Assembly: GCA_947304495.1 (NCBI GenBank)
Contig: CAMZBG010000005.1
Location: 1 to 43,681 of the forward strand
DNA length: 43,681 bases
From: an uncultured Clostridia bacterium
GTDB taxonomy: Bacteria; Bacillota_I; Bacilli_A; RF39; UBA660
Direction of reading: 5' to 3'
In this document: piece by piece, positions 40,708 through 43,681 of the stretch
Layout of the letters: each line of letters opens with the position of its first letter
Position numbering within the stretch: position 1 is the stretch's first letter
The notes under the pieces: generated by a model
The model's database searches: none
What the model was told of the DNA's origin: nothing
What the model saw: the letters and a program-made list of their open reading frames with translations, nothing else
Position numbers and translations under genes: made by a program

Positions 40708-40957
40708 GGGTATCTAAAAGGTATCTAAATCCCTTTTTGTCCCTTTTTATTTCTTTTGTAAATCTAGCAAACCGTTGGCATTACTGTTTTCCGTGGCAGT
40801 TCTTGTATTTCTTACCCGAACCACATGGCTTTTATTCTGGGTATATTCAACTTCCTTAATGAGCATTTTAGGCCATTACTTTGCATATTTTTGCTTTCTA
40901 TTACACTACTTTTCACTCGAACTTACTAGCAGAACGTATGTAAAAACGTATGTAAAA
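40708..40957 (-). repeat. Cassette module 3 (two repeat pairs around SEC-C segment)
   Basis: GGTATCTAAAA + GGTATCTAAA (40709-40729, period 11), a SEC-C segment at 40781-40828, and CGTATGTAAAAA + CGTATGTAAAA (40935-40957, period 12). PCG codons to repeat about 108 bp; SEC-C stop to the other pair about 51 bp. It follows the SDR gene by 6 bp. The stretch from the SEC-C segment to the 40935 pair is similar to module 4 over about 60 bp. Confidence 0.7.
40781..40828 (-). pseudogene. SEC-C segment without start codon
   Basis: KPCGSGKKYKNCHGKQ and TAA are intact, but an in-frame TAA stands directly before the Lys codon and there is no start, so the motif cannot be translated on its own. Confidence 0.65.
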
Positions 40958-40963
40958 TTTATA

Positions 40964-41689
40964 TTAATAGCCACCATCAATTGTTAATATTTCGCCATTA
41001 ATATAACTTGACTCTTCACTTGCCAAAAAGTATATTGCATTTGCAATTTCACTTGGATTTGCAAATCTTTCTAAATAAATCTTCTTTCTTTCTTCTTCAA
41101 TTAATTCTTTTGGTAAATCTTTATTCATTTCTGTATCTGCCCATCCAATAGCAATTGCATTAACTCTAATATTAGGTTTTAATTGATATGCTAAGTCTCT
41201 TGTCAAACTCTGTAATCCAACTTTTGATATATTATAATCAAGAGATTCTGGTGTTATTACTTTTGTACCACTTGTAGATGATACGTTTATAATTGTTGAA
41301 CCTTTATTCATATATTTTAAGCACTCTCTAGCTACTATAAAAGCACCAATTACATTCACATTTAGGGTTCTTTTAAATTCATCAATTGTAATATCTTCAA
41401 AATTTCTATCAAATACTATTCCAGCATTATTTACTAATGTGTCTATTTTCTCATATTTATTTATTATGGTACTAATCATTTCTTTAACTTCTTGTTCATT
41501 TGAAACATCAGCCTTGTATACCATAGCACTTACATTATATTCTTTTTCAAGTAAATCCTTTAATTGATTTGCTTTTTCTTCGCTAGAATTATAATTAACT
41601 ACAACATCATATCCTTGGCTTGCAAATTTTATTGCAGTTGCTCTACCAATTCCTTTTGATGCTCCTGTTATTAAAGCAATTTTATTCAT
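40964..41689 (-). CDS. Short-chain dehydrogenase/reductase, FabG-like
   Basis: A 241-residue SDR enzyme. NAD(P)-binding TGASKGIG (8-15), NNAG (about 84-87), catalytic Ser in NVSSTSG and the YxxxK pair in LDYNISKVG; PNIRVNAIAIGWADTEM and INGEILTIDGGY are typical of the FabG group. It reduces a 3-oxoacyl-ACP or similar carbonyl; the actual substrate is unknown. ATG 41689 follows GAGGGG; the ORF is open further upstream without a ribosome site. It has a strong promoter and ends 6 bp before a repeat pair. Confidence 0.92.
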   Translation of the reverse strand: MNKIALITGASKGIGRATAIKFASQGYDVVVNYNSSEEKANQLKDLLEKEYNVSAMVYKADVSNEQEVKEMISTIINKYEKIDTLVNNAGIVFDRNFEDITIDEFKRTLNVNVIGAFIVARECLKYMNKGSTIINVSSTSGTKVITPESLDYNISKVGLQSLTRDLAYQLKPNIRVNAIAIGWADTEMNKDLPKELIEEERKKIYLERFANPSEIANAIYFLASEESSYINGEILTIDGGY

Positions 41690-41721
41690 TATATTAACCC
41701 CTCTATTATAAATACAAACGC

Positions 41722-41750
41722 ATTTTATCATTCTTTATTTTTTATTTCAA
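41722..41750 (-). promoter_or_regulatory. Promoter of the SDR gene
   Basis: On the minus strand TTGAAA (41745-41750), 17-bp spacer, extended -10 TGATAAAAT (41722-41730). The unit therefore carries its own promoter. Confidence 0.65.
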
Positions 41751-41849
41751 GTTTTCTCTATGTCACAGCGGCAGTGGTCGCGATCTTCTCAATGCCTTTT
41801 AAATACTGATTTTTATTTTTAAAAAATAATCTTGTAAATGTTATAATAA

Positions 41850-41871
41850 AAAGCCCTTAAACAAGGGCTTT
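41850..41871 (-). terminator. Terminator after SEC-C mini-gene 4
   Basis: AAAGCCCTT (41850-41858), 4-nt loop, AAGGGCTTT (41863-41871), T5 on the minus strand. Confidence 0.8.
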
Positions 41872-41875
41872 AATT

Positions 41876-41944
41876 TTATGCATTTTTACCATGACAATTC
41901 TTATATTTTTTACCACTACCACATGGCTTTTCAATTTCGTTCAT
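41876..41944 (-). CDS. SEC-C zinc-motif mini-protein (module 4)
   Basis: A 22-residue ORF MNEIEK then PCGSGKKYKNCHGKNA, like the end of SecA (K-x-C-H-G-K). The first Cys of the usual C-P-C pair is missing (KPC). There is no ribosome site, so translation is doubtful. A terminator follows 5 bases later. Confidence 0.4.
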   Translation of the reverse strand: MNEIEKPCGSGKKYKNCHGKNA

Positions 41945-42055
41945 TTGGCTACACTTGGCTGCATTTCATCTCACTTTATCCTGCATTTTTGCACTTAGCT
42001 ACACTCTGCTCCACTCGGCTTTGCTAGTTATTTGTATCTAAATTTGTATCTAAAA
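41876..42055 (-). repeat. Cassette module 4 (repeat pair plus SEC-C segment)
   Basis: TTTGTATCTAAA + TTTGTATCTAAAA (42031-42055, period 12) begins 6 bp after the GH10 stop; about 108 bp on is the SEC-C mini-ORF. Between them runs a degenerate series of roughly 10-bp units (GGCTACACTT, GGCTGCATTT and so on). No second repeat pair is seen on the far side. Confidence 0.65.
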
Positions 42056-42061
42056 TATATG

Positions 42062-43588
42062 TCAATCATCTAAGCTAGGTCCATCTTTTTTATCTTGTCT
42101 AATTTGTAAATTTTCTATCTGTTGTCTTTCTATATTCTTAGCTAATTCTTCAGGTGAAACTCTTAAGCTTTCTAAAGACACATTTCTTGAGCTTGATTTC
42201 CCTCTAATATCTTGACTAGCTTCTGGAAGAGCTTTTACATCTTTTTTCTTAAGCAAACTTTTAATTTTTGAAATCATATTTAAAAATGGATTTTGCCAAA
42301 CTTTGTTTTCTTTTTTTCTGTCTGCATAAAAAGCATCTCTATATTGTTTATAAATTTCCTTTGGCCTACCCTCAGAATCAATGATTTGAGCATTCCTAGA
42401 ATTGCCATTTTCATCAACACAATGATACCATGTTAAACTATCACTATTTCCCCACATTATAAATCCATTTGCTATTTTTGAATATGTATCTACGAATGTT
42501 TGCTCTAAACGTTCCTTGTTACCATTTTTTTCGAAATCCAAAAAATCATATTCTGTTATATATATCCCTTTAGTTCCACATGCTCTCTGTAATTTTTTAG
42601 CTGATTTTATTATATCTTTTGGTTTTAATGGTCTATTAGGGCCTCGTAAATAATCTGTATAATGTGCTTGCAACCCTATGCCATCTAATAAAGTTATTCC
42701 ATCTCTTTGTTCTACACTTTTTACTTGCTCAATAATATCAACTATTCTATCAGTTTTATCACTAATATACTCATTGTATTCATTATATATTATCTCTGTA
42801 TTTGGAAATGCTTCTCTTACAATTTTTAATACATCTATAAAATATGAATCACCATTTTCTGGATTGTTACCAATTACATCTTTCCACCAAGAATCCCTTA
42901 AAACACCTTTTCCTGGTTCATCACTAGCTATTTCATTTAGAGCTTCTAATTGTCTTAATTCATATCCGTTTTCTTTCATAAATTCTGAAAGACTAGCTGC
43001 ATAGTTTTTCAAAAATTCTAAAGCCATTTTTCTTTTTAATGATGGATCTGATACATTATCTATCTCTGCTCTTAAGTTTTCTGGTACAGCGTCATGCCAT
43101 AGAAAAGTATGAAATTTTATCTGCTTTCCATGATGTTTGGCAAAATCATATGTTTCTTTAAGCATGTCAAAATTATAATTAATATTTGGATTAATTCGTA
43201 TATTCCCTTCTTCATCTAAAACTGGATTGTCAAAAACTTTTTGATTATTTAAAACAGTACAATACATTTTACCTTCATAATCATTAGAAACTATTGTAAT
43301 ATCATTAACAAATGTATCATAAAGATTTTTAACTGTGTCAAAATTTAATGAATCAGATCCTCTATGTAGTTCAGTTGGTGCTATAGAAATTAACTTTTCA
43401 CTTGATGTTTGTTGTTCTAAAAGGTTCATCATCTCTAATTCATTTTCTATAAGATACTCTTTTAATTTTGCATCAAACATAGTTCTTTTTTCTTTCTCTG
43501 GTAAATCCCTGTTATTAACTTCTTCGTATATGCCAAGTACATGAATTACATATGTTTTATATACTTCTCCAAAAAAAGGTTCTTTCAT
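42062..43588 (-). CDS. GH10 xylanase-like glycoside hydrolase without signal peptide
   Basis: A 508-residue protein with a glycoside hydrolase family 10 domain (about 80-405), which cleaves beta-1,4-xylan or related glycans. Visible: KFHTFLWHDAVPENL (158-172), the acid/base Glu219 in LEALNEIASD, GIGLQAHY (303-310), the nucleophile Glu346 in IYITEYDF and MWGNSDSLTW (378-387). There is no signal peptide or anchor, unusual for a polysaccharide hydrolase. A C-terminal tail of about 95 residues is basic, then charged and probably disordered (KIKSLLKKKDVKALPEA, ending GPSLDD). It may act on oligosaccharides inside the cell or leave by an unknown route. AAGGAG precedes ATG. Confidence 0.88.
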   Translation of the reverse strand: MKEPFFGEVYKTYVIHVLGIYEEVNNRDLPEKEKRTMFDAKLKEYLIENELEMMNLLEQQTSSEKLISIAPTELHRGSDSLNFDTVKNLYDTFVNDITIVSNDYEGKMYCTVLNNQKVFDNPVLDEEGNIRINPNINYNFDMLKETYDFAKHHGKQIKFHTFLWHDAVPENLRAEIDNVSDPSLKRKMALEFLKNYAASLSEFMKENGYELRQLEALNEIASDEPGKGVLRDSWWKDVIGNNPENGDSYFIDVLKIVREAFPNTEIIYNEYNEYISDKTDRIVDIIEQVKSVEQRDGITLLDGIGLQAHYTDYLRGPNRPLKPKDIIKSAKKLQRACGTKGIYITEYDFLDFEKNGNKERLEQTFVDTYSKIANGFIMWGNSDSLTWYHCVDENGNSRNAQIIDSEGRPKEIYKQYRDAFYADRKKENKVWQNPFLNMISKIKSLLKKKDVKALPEASQDIRGKSSSRNVSLESLRVSPEELAKNIERQQIENLQIRQDKKDGPSLDD

Positions 43589-43636
43589 TCAATTCTCCTT
43601 ATTTAGTTTTATAATAAATTTTATATAACAAAAGGA

Positions 43637-43665
43637 GCAAATTTTCTATATCTGCTCCTTTAAAG
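43637..43665 (-). terminator. Terminator of a gene beyond the right edge
   Basis: AAAGGAGCA and TGCTCCTTT arms around a 13-nt loop, followed by T-rich DNA on the minus strand, upstream of the GH10 gene. The gene it serves lies outside the window. Confidence 0.65.
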
Positions 43666-43681
43666 AATTATTAAAATATCA

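Noticed and set aside
40775..40987. Plus-strand 70-codon ORF across module 3
   Set aside because: It is antisense to the SEC-C segment and the repeat pair, has no ribosome site, and its hydrophobic composition is a by-product of the reverse strand.
38854..41944. SEC-C segments as the real end of a secA gene in the window
   Set aside because: No SecA body is encoded upstream of any copy; each follows an unrelated gene with its own stop codon.
38752..42055. Classical integron attC sites
   Set aside because: I saw no paired R'/R'' boxes with GTTRRRY/RYYYAAC and no integron integrase; the tandem direct repeats fit arm-type sites better.
1..43681. Mycoplasma-type code (TGA as Trp)
   Set aside because: Several genes end at TGA exactly at their family C-terminus (rsmD, rnhB) and all conserved Trp are TGG.
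1..43681. tRNA, rRNA genes or CRISPR arrays
   Set aside because: No cloverleaf with a T-loop GGTTCRA-type arm and matching acceptor stem was found by eye, no rRNA-like stretches, and no regularly spaced identical repeats of 25-40 bp.

Overview
The window looks like chromosomal DNA of a very AT-rich anaerobic member of the Bacillota, probably class Bacilli close to the RF39/Erysipelotrichia/Acholeplasma side. This placement is inferred from gene content, not from a marker search. TGA is a stop codon (rsmD, rnhB, the LiaF-like gene and the GH10 gene end in TGA) and Trp is TGG, so the mycoplasma code is excluded. Shine-Dalgarno sites are strong, and almost all genes lie on the minus strand. Class III ribonucleotide reductase, a flavodoxin and a peroxidase suggest an anaerobe. 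A SigG-type sigma factor, a YlmC/YmxH protein and a ylbD-ylbE-ylbF block suggest sporulation ancestry.

Layout. 0-2.2 kb: start of a pilin-like gene, then rsmD and a ylbF/ylbE/ylbD cluster with a frameshifted pgeF/ylmD inside it. 2.2-9.5 kb: a plus-strand lipoprotein, typA, a Cys-rich surface protein, rnhB, a 34-residue ORF, ylmC, a plus-strand orphan gene, sigG and a membrane-anchored thermonuclease. 9.5-14 kb: tspO, a DUF5684-like protein, a degenerate Mrr-like protein and a 1055-residue MacB-type ABC transporter. 14-17.2 kb: nrdD, a separate 51-residue glycyl-radical piece and nrdG. 17.3-21.5 kb: a 3-hydroxyacyl-CoA dehydrogenase, two envelope-stress-like proteins, a candidate structured RNA, an XRE regulator and an S51 peptidase. 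21.5-28.8 kb: two unknown genes, an HD-queuosine-salvage fusion, pyrG, a HAD hydrolase, an Ig-like protein and a CDF zinc transporter. 28.8-34.8 kb: flavodoxin, glutathione peroxidase, an AbrB-ABC exporter operon, a membrane XRE protein and a DUF1848 protein.

34.8-43.7 kb is accessory. It holds a decayed ORF, a nucleotidyltransferase, a HAD hydrolase, a ferredoxin/thioredoxin-like fusion next to a cysteine desulfurase, and then four single-gene units (peptide deformylase-like, DUF4256, SDR, GH10 xylanase-like). Each of the four genes is followed on its 3' side by the same module: a tandem pair of 11-12 bp repeats of the type GTATCTAAA, then, 105-108 bp further on, a tiny SEC-C zinc-motif coding segment (PCGSGKKYK) like the tail of SecA. 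Two modules have a second repeat pair about 50-55 bp beyond the SEC-C piece. The constant geometry and the graded decay of the SEC-C copies suggest a gene-cassette array built by repeated site-specific integration at a SEC-C-encoding 3' end. The repeat pairs resemble arm-type sites of tyrosine recombinases. This is the most unusual object in the window; its mechanism is inference.
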